The notes under the pieces were generated by a model that was not told the DNA's origin, did no database searches, and saw nothing but the letters and a program-made list of their open reading frames with translations. From Bacteroidota bacterium (GTDB taxonomy: Bacteria > Bacteroidota > Bacteroidia > Sphingobacteriales > Sphingobacteriaceae), in NCBI GenBank assembly GCA_018266935.1, contig JAFDZL010000493.1, positions 1-49,044 of the forward strand: a stretch of DNA of 49,044 nucleotides. Reading direction: 5' to 3'. The position numbers and the translations under genes are program-made. Each line of letters opens with the position of its first letter. Within the stretch, counting starts at the first letter, position 1. This document shows, piece after piece, positions 7,597-16,800 of the stretch.

Positions 7597-8396
7597 ATAC
7601 CAAAACAGCCATGCACTTTGCGCACAGTTATTTGCTGCGTCCCTACAATCCTTTAACGGTAAACCTCATCGGCGCAGGGGGAACGGGCTCGCAGATGCTC
7701 ACCGCCCTCGCGCGTATCAATGAGTCGCTGGTCGCTTTAGGGCATCCCGGCTTGCAGTTGACGTTGTTCGACGACGATACCGTTTCGGAAGCCAACCTGT
7801 CCCGGCAGCTTTTTGCGACCTGTGAATTAGGGTTGCCTAAAGCGGTGGCTTTGGTCAACAGGGTGAACCGTTTCTTCGGCACTAACTGGAAAGCGGTAAC
7901 GAAGCGGTTCAACCAAAAAACAGTCAGCCGATTGCCCGAACACGGGCGAGCCAACATCTTCATTTCGTGTGTCGATACGGTAGCTGCCCGCTATGAGATC
8001 GCAGCCATCCTCAAAGAATTTAAGAACACCCATGAGACGGGCAGGAACAGGGCGTTGTACTGGATGGACTGCGGTAATGCGCAGTACACGGGTCAGGTCA
8101 TCCTCTCGACTATTTCAGACATACTCCAACCGAAGTCAGAACAGTTTGAGCCTGTGGGTACACTGGCATTTGTTACGGACGAGTTTAAACCTTTACTGGA
8201 TAAGGAGGTCGATAACCAGGAGCCGAGTTGCTCACTGGCGGAGGCGTTGGTCAAGCAGGATTTGTTTATCAACTCGGCTGTAGCCAACCTCGGCGCTTCC
8301 CTGTTATGGCAGTTGTTCCGTGAGGGGATGACGGAAAACCGCGGGTTCTTTCTTAACCTGAAGGATTTCAGGACACAGCCGCTAAAGGTAGCGTAG
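7593..8396 (+). CDS. PRTRC system ThiF-family (E1-like) protein
   Basis: A 267-aa adenylating-type enzyme. Residues 23-33 form the Rossmann nucleotide-binding loop (VNLIGAGGTGS), followed by LTLFDDDTVSEANLSRQLF at 57-74, the ATP/Mg signature of ThiF/MoeB/E1 proteins. A later cysteine in 'EPSCSLAEALVKQDLFINS' is placed like the catalytic or linker Cys of this family. E1-like enzymes adenylate the C-terminus of a beta-grasp protein; the likely partner here is PRTRC-C. It is the last gene of the cassette, with no ParB, A or D gene in the window, so the cassette is partial or split. Confidence 0.85.
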   Translation: MNTKTAMHFAHSYLLRPYNPLTVNLIGAGGTGSQMLTALARINESLVALGHPGLQLTLFDDDTVSEANLSRQLFATCELGLPKAVALVNRVNRFFGTNWKAVTKRFNQKTVSRLPEHGRANIFISCVDTVAARYEIAAILKEFKNTHETGRNRALYWMDCGNAQYTGQVILSTISDILQPKSEQFEPVGTLAFVTDEFKPLLDKEVDNQEPSCSLAEALVKQDLFINSAVANLGASLLWQLFREGMTENRGFFLNLKDFRTQPLKVA

Positions 8397-8421
8397 CCCG
8401 GTGGAGTTGCCACCTGCGGGC

Positions 8422-8459
8422 GCTTCTTTTCTTTGTCCCGCGCAACGAAGAAAAGAAGC
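8422..8459. repeat. Polypyrimidine/polypurine hairpin after the PRTRC cassette
   Basis: Twelve-base perfect arms GCTTCTTTTCTT / AAGAAAAGAAGC surround a 14-base loop, 25 bases after the ThiF stop. No T-run follows on the plus strand. It may stabilise the 3' end of the PRTRC mRNA or act as a weak terminator. Similar purine/pyrimidine hairpins are common in Bacteroidota mobile elements. Confidence 0.55.
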
Positions 8460-8539
8460 AAAAGAAAATGCGTGGATGATAGGACATGCCGAAAAAGGGC
8501 ATTATTTTTTTACTTAAACTTGTACAAAAGGAGGCGATT

Positions 8540-8815
8540 ATGACGATGATGATAACAGGCATCCTGGTTCTATTAGTAGGTATTGCCTTACGCTACAGCT
8601 ACGGCAGGCAGCGGTACAACAGACGATTTGAACCGATCAGAAAGGTGTCGTATGAACGCAAGCTGCTGTCCAATGCAGGACAGGAGTTCAAGTACTTTTT
8701 ATACATCGCCTGCATCATCGTGGGCCTGATCCTGCTGGTCATGGGCTGGATCATCCATAAAGACCCACACGCGCACGACCTGAAAAACCCAACCGCTACG
8801 CACCTAAAATCTTAA
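8540..8815 (+). CDS. Small two-helix membrane protein
   Basis: A 91-aa protein with two membrane segments, about residues 3-19 (MITGILVLLVGIALRYSYG) and 54-74 (FLYIACIIVGLILLVMGWII), separated by a basic loop and followed by a His/Lys-rich tail. I chose the ATG at 8540 because AAAGGAGG lies at 8527-8534. That is an unusually strong Shine-Dalgarno for Bacteroidota. The upstream in-frame ATG at 8486 gives a less membrane-like leader. Function unknown; it lies between PRTRC and the mobilization genes. Confidence 0.65.
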   Translation: MTMMITGILVLLVGIALRYSYGRQRYNRRFEPIRKVSYERKLLSNAGQEFKYFLYIACIIVGLILLVMGWIIHKDPHAHDLKNPTATHLKS

Positions 8816-8903
8816 ACCGGGCGCAAGCACATCCTGCGGAAGCGCTTGCCTGCCCTTGACGGGCAGCCAGCAGCCCGAACCGCGATTATTTTACTACCAA
8901 AAA

Positions 8904-9046
8904 TGTGCGGGCGTTTCAGCCTACAGGCTGCTGAGAAAGGATTAATTTTTTATAATTATATCGTCAGGACTATTGACGATAATTTCAGGCTTGTCCCGGT
9001 ATTGGTGCGGCTGACCTATAACACAGATTGTCTTCCCTTGAAATAA
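8904..9046 (+). pseudogene. Truncated N-terminal remnant of an SRAP (HMCES/YedK-like) protein
   Basis: The 47-codon frame starts with MCGRFSL, the invariant N-terminus of SRAP proteins, whose Cys2 becomes the catalytic residue that crosslinks to abasic sites. It ends with 'RLTYNTDCLP', which resembles the family's 'PRYNIAPTQ-LP' block at the right distance. A stop follows at once and I find no continuation in the other frames, whereas intact SRAP proteins are about 200 aa. I therefore call it a decayed fragment. It could also be a chance ORF, but the coincidence of both motifs argues against that. Confidence 0.5.
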
Positions 9047-9169
9047 TCCGCCGGGGAAATTTTTACACCATAGCTAACAGGGGAACAAAGAGAAATTATT
9101 ATTCGCATACAACATGTTTTTACGTTGCATAAGCTAATTGCGCGGCGAAAAAGGAATGCCAACGGTGAT

Positions 9170-9208
9170 AAAAAAGACGCCCCCGGTCACTTGCTGAATG
9201 GGGGCGTC
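9170..9208 (-). terminator. Intrinsic terminator for the 96-aa gene
   Basis: A 9-bp perfect stem GACGCCCCC / GGGGGCGTC at 9176-9208 has a 15-base loop. On the minus strand it is followed by six T residues (AAAAAA at 9170-9175 on the plus strand). It lies about 80 bases beyond the stop of the gene at 9291-9581, in the right orientation. Confidence 0.75.
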
Positions 9209-9290
9209 AACCTAAACCTTATCACAAATATTAGTGTGAGATTTCAAATATAAGATTTAAGATTTCAGAATTGCAAATAAGATATTCAAC

Positions 9291-9581
9291 TTACTTGCTG
9301 TTGAGCGATTTTAGCTTCTCATTGAGCTCGCCCAGCCCTGCTTTTTGCAGGCAGTCCGTTGCGATCTGGTTAAGCTCTGCGAAGGTTTCTTTGGGCAGCT
9401 TGGATAGCAACCCGGCATCGCCGTCTTCGCCCACTTTCTTCAGGCCTGACTCCAGCACATTGCTTAATAGCAGCACATTTTTTCTGGAGATTTTCAGATC
9501 GATCTTCACCATTTCATTCATTCCGGGAATACTCAGCACGGTATCAAATACCTTCCCTGCTTCACTTGTCGATAACATAAC
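9291..9581 (-). CDS. Hypothetical helical protein (96 aa)
   Basis: The likely start is MLSTSEAGKVFDTVLSIPGM at 9581. The frame is open further upstream to 9725, but that part is Ser/Thr/Val-rich and less protein-like. The product is a compact, mainly helical protein with repeated leucines (NVLLLSNVLESGLKKV, LNEKLKSLN), no Cys cluster and no signal peptide. It ends in a good terminator at 9170-9208. No family is recognised. It lies opposite to the mobilization operon, so it may be cargo or a small regulator. Confidence 0.6.
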   Translation of the reverse strand, partial: VMLSTSEAGKVFDTVLSIPGMNEMVKIDLKISRKNVLLLSNVLESGLKKVGEDGDAGLLSKLPKETFAELNQIATDCLQKAGLGELNEKLKSLNSK

Positions 9582-9971
9582 TTTTGAATTTAATTGGACA
9601 ATATTGTTTTTATCAGCGAAGCTAACCGCCTCAGATTGATTAACAGGCAGCAGTTCAAAGTTTGAACTGCTGGTGATGGGTAGTGTGACACACGATACCT
9701 TCGTAGCAACAAAGCAATCAGACAAAATTTCAGTGCTTTTTCATAGTGGTTGTTGGTAGTGGCTATATACTATTATCTGGACTGCTTAGCTCCAAACCGA
9801 AGGTTGACTAATTGCAATCGGAGCAGCTAAACTGAATAGGTTAACCCACTTGCAATTTGTCTTATTGCCGCTGCTAATAGTAGTCCAGAAATAACAGTAA
9901 AAAAATGGCTCAAATGGTAATTTTTTCAATAGTTCGGTTAATCAGGCGGAGATTGCTGTTTCGGTTGCAAT

Positions 9972-10010
9972 CGGCAAGATGTCCGCTTGTGTCACAATCG
10001 CATCTTGCCG
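9972..10010. other. Candidate origin of transfer (oriT) upstream of mobA
   Basis: A 10-bp perfect inverted repeat CGGCAAGATG / CATCTTGCCG has a 19-base spacer and lies 85 bases before mobA, in a 513-bp gene-free stretch (9582-10094). The element TTGCAATCGG also occurs twice (9812-9821 and 9965-9974), the second copy overlapping the left arm. An inverted repeat with adjacent direct repeats just ahead of the relaxase genes is the usual layout of oriT in mobilizable elements. The nic site cannot be placed from sequence alone. Confidence 0.5.
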
Positions 10011-10094
10011 CCGGTCACTCGGAACTCGTTGGCGGTTATTACCGGAGCTGGTTGCAATAGATTTTGGAAGATGTACTGAAAATGATGTGTGCGG

Positions 10095-10499
10095 ATGGAA
10101 CAGGAAAACAAGAATACATGGCTCAATATCCGGTTGAGCGTCGATGAAAAAAACCGGCTGAAGAAAGAACTCAAGGGTACGACCTGCCGCAAATTAAGCG
10201 AGCTGGCCCGGAATAAATTGCTGACTAAACCCATTACTTATTACACCCGAGACCAGTCCCTCGATGACTTTATGGCAGCGCTTCAATTGCTGCTGCGGGA
10301 GCTGAATGCGGTCGGTAACAACTTCAACCAGGCGGTCAAAAAGTTAAATGCAATGCCCGTCGATGGGAATGTCCGTCAATGGATTTTATTGTACGAAAAG
10401 GATAAAGACCGGCTATTGGAACTGGTCGCTTCCATCCATGTGCACATCAAAATATTTGCGGAACAATGGTTGCAAAATTTGAAACGGGATCATCATTGA
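10095..10499 (+). CDS. mobA: Mobilization accessory protein MobA (MobC-like, ribbon-helix-helix)
   Basis: A 134-aa relaxosome accessory protein. The N-terminal 45 residues (WLNIRLSVDEKNRLKKELKG ... KLSELARNKLL) form a ribbon-helix-helix DNA-binding region, followed by 'LDDFMAALQLLLRELNAVGN', typical of the bacterial mobilization protein family. It probably binds oriT and helps the relaxase. The ATG at 10095 is chosen over a GTG two codons earlier. Its 3' end overlaps mobB by 34 bases, as usual for MobA/MobB pairs of Bacteroidota mobilizable elements. Confidence 0.85.
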   Translation: MEQENKNTWLNIRLSVDEKNRLKKELKGTTCRKLSELARNKLLTKPITYYTRDQSLDDFMAALQLLLRELNAVGNNFNQAVKKLNAMPVDGNVRQWILLYEKDKDRLLELVASIHVHIKIFAEQWLQNLKRDHH

Positions 10500-11701
10500 G
10501 GCAGACGCTTAATTACAATGAACAGAAGGTCAGGAAGGGCACAGCCGAGTTTTTAGGTGCGGTTAACTACCTGCTTTCTGATCCTGCTTTGACTTTCGAA
10601 CGGAAGCTGGCCGGGCTCGAAAACCTGGCGCAATTGAATGAACGGGTGACGCGGAACAGCATTCATATCTCGCTCAATTTTGATCCCTCCGAGCAGTTGA
10701 CCAATGAGCAGTTAAAGAGTATCGCAGAAGCCTACATGGAACAGATCAGGCTGGGCGAACAGCCTTACCTGGTGTACCGCCACCGTGATGCCGGGCACCC
10801 GCACATACACGTGGTATCGGTGAAAGTACGGCCGGATGGCAGGCGGGTAGATACGCAAAACATCGGGCGTAATGAGTCGGAGGTGGCGCGTAAAAATATT
10901 GAGCGACAGTTCGGACTGGTCAGGGCGGAGGATCAAAAAGCCAAGGAAAGTTATCAATTGCAGCCCGTCCAGGTTGCCAGGATCATCTACGGAAAGACAG
11001 AGACTAAAAAGGCAATTGGCCATGTGCTGCGCCATATAGTGGACGGGTACAGGTATACTTCCTTGCCGGAGCTGAATGCGGTGTTGCGACTGTATAATGT
11101 CGTAGCCGACCGGGGCAATGAAGGCTCCCACATGTTCCGCAACAACGGGCTGGTGTACCGGGTATTGGATGAGCAGGGCAACAAGGTGGGTGTCCCGATT
11201 AAAGCAAGCTCTTTCTATAACCGGCCTACGCTAGATTATCTGCAACAAAAGTTTACGGCCAATGAACCATTGAAAAACCCCTTTAAAGCCGGGGTGAAAA
11301 ATGTCATTGACCTGGCTTTCCTAAGACAGACAAAGCCAAGTATTAACGGTTTGATTGCATCCCTCAACAAGGCGGGTATAACTGCAATCCTACGGCAAAA
11401 TGAACAGGGTTACCTGTACGGCATTACCTATGTTGATCATCGCAATAAATGCGTGTTCAATGGCAGTGACCTGGGTAAGTCTTATTCCGCAAAGGGGATT
11501 ACGGAACGTTGTGGGATTGCACAAAAGCCAACGTCCGACAATGTACAGACAGTACGTAGCCATGCCCATGAAAGCGATCATCAATCGCCGACTTTTACCG
11601 GACTGGCAGATGACCTTTTGCACCAGGAATTTACCGGCGACACACTACCCTACGACTTGAAACGCAGGCGTAAGAAAAGAAAGCGATTAAACAACGATTA
11701 A
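10466..11701 (+). CDS. mobB: Relaxase/mobilization nuclease MobB
   Basis: A 411-aa relaxase of the MobA/VirD2-like family. The likely catalytic tyrosine is Tyr17 in LNYNEQKV. A beta strand with His67 (NSIHISLNFDP) and the HPHIHVV metal-binding triad (His111, His113, His115) complete the nuclease domain within the first 120 residues. The remainder is an accessory region ending in a strongly basic tail (KRRRKKRKRLNN). It nicks one strand at oriT and stays bound to the 5' end for transfer. It overlaps mobA and is followed 11 bases later by the coupling protein. Confidence 0.9.
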   Translation: MVAKFETGSSLRQTLNYNEQKVRKGTAEFLGAVNYLLSDPALTFERKLAGLENLAQLNERVTRNSIHISLNFDPSEQLTNEQLKSIAEAYMEQIRLGEQPYLVYRHRDAGHPHIHVVSVKVRPDGRRVDTQNIGRNESEVARKNIERQFGLVRAEDQKAKESYQLQPVQVARIIYGKTETKKAIGHVLRHIVDGYRYTSLPELNAVLRLYNVVADRGNEGSHMFRNNGLVYRVLDEQGNKVGVPIKASSFYNRPTLDYLQQKFTANEPLKNPFKAGVKNVIDLAFLRQTKPSINGLIASLNKAGITAILRQNEQGYLYGITYVDHRNKCVFNGSDLGKSYSAKGITERCGIAQKPTSDNVQTVRSHAHESDHQSPTFTGLADDLLHQEFTGDTLPYDLKRRRKKRKRLNND

Positions 11702-11712
11702 AATTCATAGTC

Positions 11713-13698
11713 ATGCAAACAGGTGAAAACGAACAGGCGCTACGAAAGATTTTAGACATGACCCGCTTTATCAGTTTATTCCTACTGGGGCTACATGGAT
11801 ACTACTATTGCTACGGCGCTTTCCGGGAATGGCATTTGACAGCGACGATCTCGGACAACATTTTAAAGAATATTGTGCGCACCGGCTTGTTCCATAGCTT
11901 CCTCACTTCAAAGCTGATGGCGCTTGGTTTTTTGGCCGTGTCGTTATTAGGTTCCAGGGGCAGGAAGGACGAAAAGCTCAATTACAAAACAGCCCTTGCT
12001 TACGCGATTGCAGGTCTGTGTTTATACTTCGTGAGCTACTTTATATTGTTATGGCAGGGCTCATTGAAAATGGTGGCGATCGGCTATATGCTCATCACAG
12101 GAATTGGCTACCTGCTCATCATGAGCGGTGGCGCAATTCTGTCCAGGATCATCAAAAACAGGCTCAGCAATGACATATTCAACAAAGAAAATGAAACGTT
12201 CCCGCAGGAAGAACGGCTGTTGGAAAATGAATACTCGATCAACCTACCGGCACAATACCAGCTTAAAAACAAGGTCCGGAAAAGCTGGATCAATATCATC
12301 AATCCATTCCGGGGACTATTGGTATTAGGCACACCCGGATCAGGCAAATCTTATTTTGTGATCCGTCATGTGATCACGCAGCACATCAAAAAGGGATTCT
12401 CGATGTTCGTTTATGACTTCAAGTTCGACGACCTGACGACAATTGTTTACAACACCTGGCTGCAGAACAAGGACAAGTATCAATCACCTTCCGAATTCTA
12501 CGTGATCAACTTCGACGACCTTTCCAAGAGCCACCGCTGCAACCCACTTGACCCAGCGTCCATGTTTGATATTACGGATGCGGCGGAATCGGCACGGACC
12601 ATTTTGTTAGGGCTTAACCGTGAATGGATCAAACGCCAGGGCGACTTCTTCGTCGAATCACCCATCAATTTTTTAACCGCCATTATCTGGTTCCTGAAGA
12701 AATATCGGGACGGCGAGTTCTGCACCCTGCCCCATGTCATCGAACTCATGCAAATGGATTACGATAGCTTGTTTACCGTATTGCGTACCGAAAAGGAAAT
12801 AGAGGTATTGATCAATCCATTTGTGAACGCTTACCTAAACGATGTGATGGAACAGCTCGAAGGCCAGATCGCTTCTGCGAAAATCGCTATGGCCCGGCTC
12901 TCGTCACCACAACTTTATTATGCGCTTTCCGACAATGACTTTACGCTGGATATTAACGACCCCGAAAAGCCGAAGCTGGTTTGCATGGGCAATAATCCCC
13001 AGAAGATACAAATCTATGGTGCAGTGCTGTCGCTTTACGTAAACAGGCTAATAAAGCTGGTTAATCAAAAAGGTAAGTTGAAAAGCAGCCTGGTGTTTGA
13101 TGAGTTCCCAACCATTTATTTAAATAATATCGATAGCCTGATCGCTACAGCCCGGAGTAACAAAGTGGCGACTTGCCTCGGTATACAGGACTTAGCCCAG
13201 CTGCGTAAGGACTATGGCAGGGAGCAGGCTGATGTGATCATGAATATCGTTGGGAATGTAATCTCTGGGCAGGTTACAGGTGATACTGCGAGACAATTAT
13301 CAGAACGATTTGGCAAGATTATGCAGGAGCGCGAGAGCCTTTCGATCAATAGCCAGGATACATCGTTGAGTAAGTCAAAGCAGTTGGAAGCCGCAATACC
13401 TCCATCAGCTATTTCTTCGTTGAGCTCGGGCGAGTTTGTAGGCATGGTTGCTGACGAACCGGACAGTAAAATAGAATTGAAAACCTTCCATTGCGAAATA
13501 CTCAACGATCATGCCGCTATAAAAGCAGAACAGGCAAAATTCAATGATATACCCATCGTTAGGCACCTTGATAGTTCTATTGTGCAAAGGAACTATCTGC
13601 AGGTAAAGAATGACATTGAAGACATTGTAAATTCTGAAATCAACCGACTGGTTTCAGATCCGGCATTAGGCCATATGATAGTTAAAAGAATGCATTAG
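11713..13698 (+). CDS. mobC: Type IV coupling protein (VirD4/TraG-like), MobC
   Basis: A 661-aa coupling ATPase that delivers the relaxosome to a conjugation channel. There are four hydrophobic segments in the first 150 residues, then the Walker A loop GTPGSGKS at 206-213 and Walker B LVFDEF near 460-465. 'ARSNKVATCLGIQDLAQLRK' and the TraM-recognition-like C-terminus follow. No other transfer-channel gene is present, so the element is predicted to be mobilized by a helper conjugative element rather than self-transmissible. It closes the mobA-mobB-mobC operon; 130 A/T-rich bases separate it from the restriction gene. Confidence 0.9.
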   Translation: MQTGENEQALRKILDMTRFISLFLLGLHGYYYCYGAFREWHLTATISDNILKNIVRTGLFHSFLTSKLMALGFLAVSLLGSRGRKDEKLNYKTALAYAIAGLCLYFVSYFILLWQGSLKMVAIGYMLITGIGYLLIMSGGAILSRIIKNRLSNDIFNKENETFPQEERLLENEYSINLPAQYQLKNKVRKSWINIINPFRGLLVLGTPGSGKSYFVIRHVITQHIKKGFSMFVYDFKFDDLTTIVYNTWLQNKDKYQSPSEFYVINFDDLSKSHRCNPLDPASMFDITDAAESARTILLGLNREWIKRQGDFFVESPINFLTAIIWFLKKYRDGEFCTLPHVIELMQMDYDSLFTVLRTEKEIEVLINPFVNAYLNDVMEQLEGQIASAKIAMARLSSPQLYYALSDNDFTLDINDPEKPKLVCMGNNPQKIQIYGAVLSLYVNRLIKLVNQKGKLKSSLVFDEFPTIYLNNIDSLIATARSNKVATCLGIQDLAQLRKDYGREQADVIMNIVGNVISGQVTGDTARQLSERFGKIMQERESLSINSQDTSLSKSKQLEAAIPPSAISSLSSGEFVGMVADEPDSKIELKTFHCEILNDHAAIKAEQAKFNDIPIVRHLDSSIVQRNYLQVKNDIEDIVNSEINRLVSDPALGHMIVKRMH

Positions 13699-13828
13699 CT
13701 TGAGCTCTAAAGACTGCCAAAAAACGGTGTCATTTGATATACAGCTGAATTTAGATTAATTGGGTAAATTTATCATTCCGTGAAAAGTTTATATTTTTAA
13801 ACCTAATTAATATTTTTCTCCTTTTCAG

Positions 13829-16800
13829 ATGATAATAGAATTAATTAGTCCCAAAAAGGCACTTAATAAAGCCTACCTTAAGGAGAAAGTAAGCCGGATT
13901 GAAATACAAAATTTTAAGCATAACCTAAAAGTTTTAATTGGGAAAATTAACGAAAAGGAATCGGAAGAGCATCTAAAGAATCTGGTATCTGACTTTTTAA
14001 AAAACACCTGGTATCGGGATACCAATGAAATAAATACGAAAGGCAGAAATGACTTAGTTATTCATACAGGCAAGTCAACAACCGATCCTGTTGGTGTATT
14101 GCTGGAAGTTAAACATCCAACCAATAAGGCTGAGATGGTTAGCACAGATCGGATTAATGTAAAGGCATTTCACGAGCTTATTCTCTATTATTTGCGGGAA
14201 CGATTTGAAAACAATAATATTCATTTAAGACACTTAATTTTTACTAATATATATGAATGGTATATCGTCGACGAAAATTGGTTTGAACGAAATATTTACC
14301 GAAATACCAAATTAAAAAAAGATTTTGAAAGCTGGAAAGTTAGTGGTAAAGACACCAGAGCATTTTATGACGATATTGCAAAAGCTCATTTGAATGAGAT
14401 TTCTGAACATTTTCAATGTGCCTATTTTGACATTAGGGATTTCAAAAACATTGTTGACGCTAATGATGAGCAGGAAGATATAAAACTGATAGCATTATAT
14501 AAGTTACTTTCTCCCGTAAACCTTCTAAAATTACCATTCGCTAACGACAGTAACTCTTTGGATAAAAGCTTTTATTCCGAATTATTGCACATTATTGGTT
14601 TAGAAGAAAAAAAGGTTCGGGGTCGAAGATTAATTCAAAGAAAGGACAAACCGTCCCACGCCTCGATTCTGGAAAACTGTATTATTCAGTTAGAGGATAG
14701 AGAGTGCATTAATAACATTGAAAGCCTCTATGAATATGGTAACAAAAAGGCGGATCAAGTGTATGCAGTTGCCTTGGAATTAACAATTACATGGATAAAT
14801 CGAATTCTTTTTTTAAAACTATTAGAGGCACAGCTTTATCAGTACCACGACAATGACCGCTCATATCGCTTTTTGAATATTGCCTCCGTTAGGGATTACA
14901 GTGAACTCAATACATTGTTTTTTCAGGTTTTGGCCCAAACGCCGAAAAAAAGACACGACCACTTAAAAGAGCGATATCGCAAAGTACCTTATCTAAATAG
15001 CTCCCTATTTGAAAGAACTGAACTGGAAAGAAAGACAATCGACATTGGGTCATTGTTGAATGACACTTATTTAGATTTAGCAACGTCGACAGTGTTGAAG
15101 GATGAGCGAGGCTTCAGGAAGAATGGAAGTGTTCTGACCCTTCAATATTTATTTGATTTTCTTGACGCTTATGATTTTAGCTCGGAGGGACCAGAGGACA
15201 TTCAGGAAGAAAACAAAAGCTTAATAAATGCTTCCGTACTTGGCCTGATTTTCGAAAAAATCAATGGTTATAAAGACGGGTCGTTTTTTACGCCCGGCAG
15301 CATAACAATGTTTATTTGTCGCGAAACGATTAGGAAAGCTGTATTGAGAAAATTCAATGAGGTTTACAACTTGGATTGTCGAGAATTTGGTGATTTAAAA
15401 AATTATATAGCTTCAAAGTATCATGCCCAAAATATTCTAGAGTTTAACCGAACCTTAAATGAGCTAAAGATTTGCGACCCGGCAGTTGGATCCGGACATT
15501 TCTTGGTTTCTGCGCTCAATGAAATTATCACAATTAAAGCTGAACTAGGGATTTTGGCCGATACAAATGGCCATCGACTGGGTGGCTATGAAATCAGGGC
15601 AGAGAATGATGAGCTAATCATCACTTATAATGACAACACTGAAATATTCCAATATAAAATTCGAAATCATTCCATAAATTCTGAAGTTCAGAGAGTACAA
15701 AAAACCATATTTCACGAAAAAGAAGCGATTATTGAACAATGTTTGTTTGGCGTCGACCTTAACCCAAATTCTGTTAAAATATGCCGGTTAAGGCTTTGGA
15801 TAGAATTGCTTAAAAATACGTATTATACAGAAGACTCAGGATTTTCAGAACTTGAAACGCTGCCAAACATCGATATCAATATTAAGTCTGGGAATTCTTT
15901 AATTAGCCGATTTCCTATCAATAATAAAGCAATAAACTCATTCGATTCCAAATATAGCATTGAGGAATACAAGCAAGCCTTTCATGACTATCACAGGGCC
16001 GAATCAAAAACAAAACGCGCTGAAATAGAAGACTTGCTAAGAAAAATAAAAAGCGATTATACTTCAGTTATCAATAGCAGAGATCCATTAATCATTCGAT
16101 TGTCTAACCTTCGGGGACGTCACGCGAATCTGTATAATAAGGTTAAGATTGGCGACTTATTTTCAAAAACCAAAAAGTCCGAGGTTCAACCAGATCTGGA
16201 TAAGTTAGAATTGAATATTAAGAAGCTTGAGACCACAATTGAGAATATACGCAAGAACCAAGTATTTGACCGAGCATTTGAATGGCGCTTGGAGTTTCCG
16301 GATTCTATGAATCACGATGGCAGCTTTCAAGGCTTCGATGTTATAATCGGCAATCCGCCATATGTATTCGGAGGCAACGAAGGTATCACAACAATTGACA
16401 AAGAGTATTTTAAGGATCACTATATTACAGGCAAAGGCAAAGTAAATCTTTTCACACTCTTTATTGAAAGAAGCTTTGAACTTTTAGTTGACGGTGGTCA
16501 ATTCGCTTTTGTTATTCCAAATACCTTTTTAAGGGTAACTTCCTACCACGACGCTCGGCGACATTTGATAGAAAACTATACAGTAGATACCATCGTCGAT
16601 CTCGGAGATTCTGTTTTTGAAGATGCGATTACTACTGCCATCATAATAGTAGCAAATAAAGCAACACCCAATGATGACCATAAGATCAATATCTCGACTC
16701 AAGACAACGAAAACTCCATCGGCCAACGCCAATTAAAAAATGCGAATTATGTTATTGCAACCAATATTAATGATCAAAAACGTATTACGTTAGATAAGAT

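Noticed and set aside
9582-9725. N-terminal extension of the 96-aa protein
   Set aside because: The extra 48 residues are Ser/Thr/Val-rich without structure, and an ATG at 9581 precedes the well-formed part.
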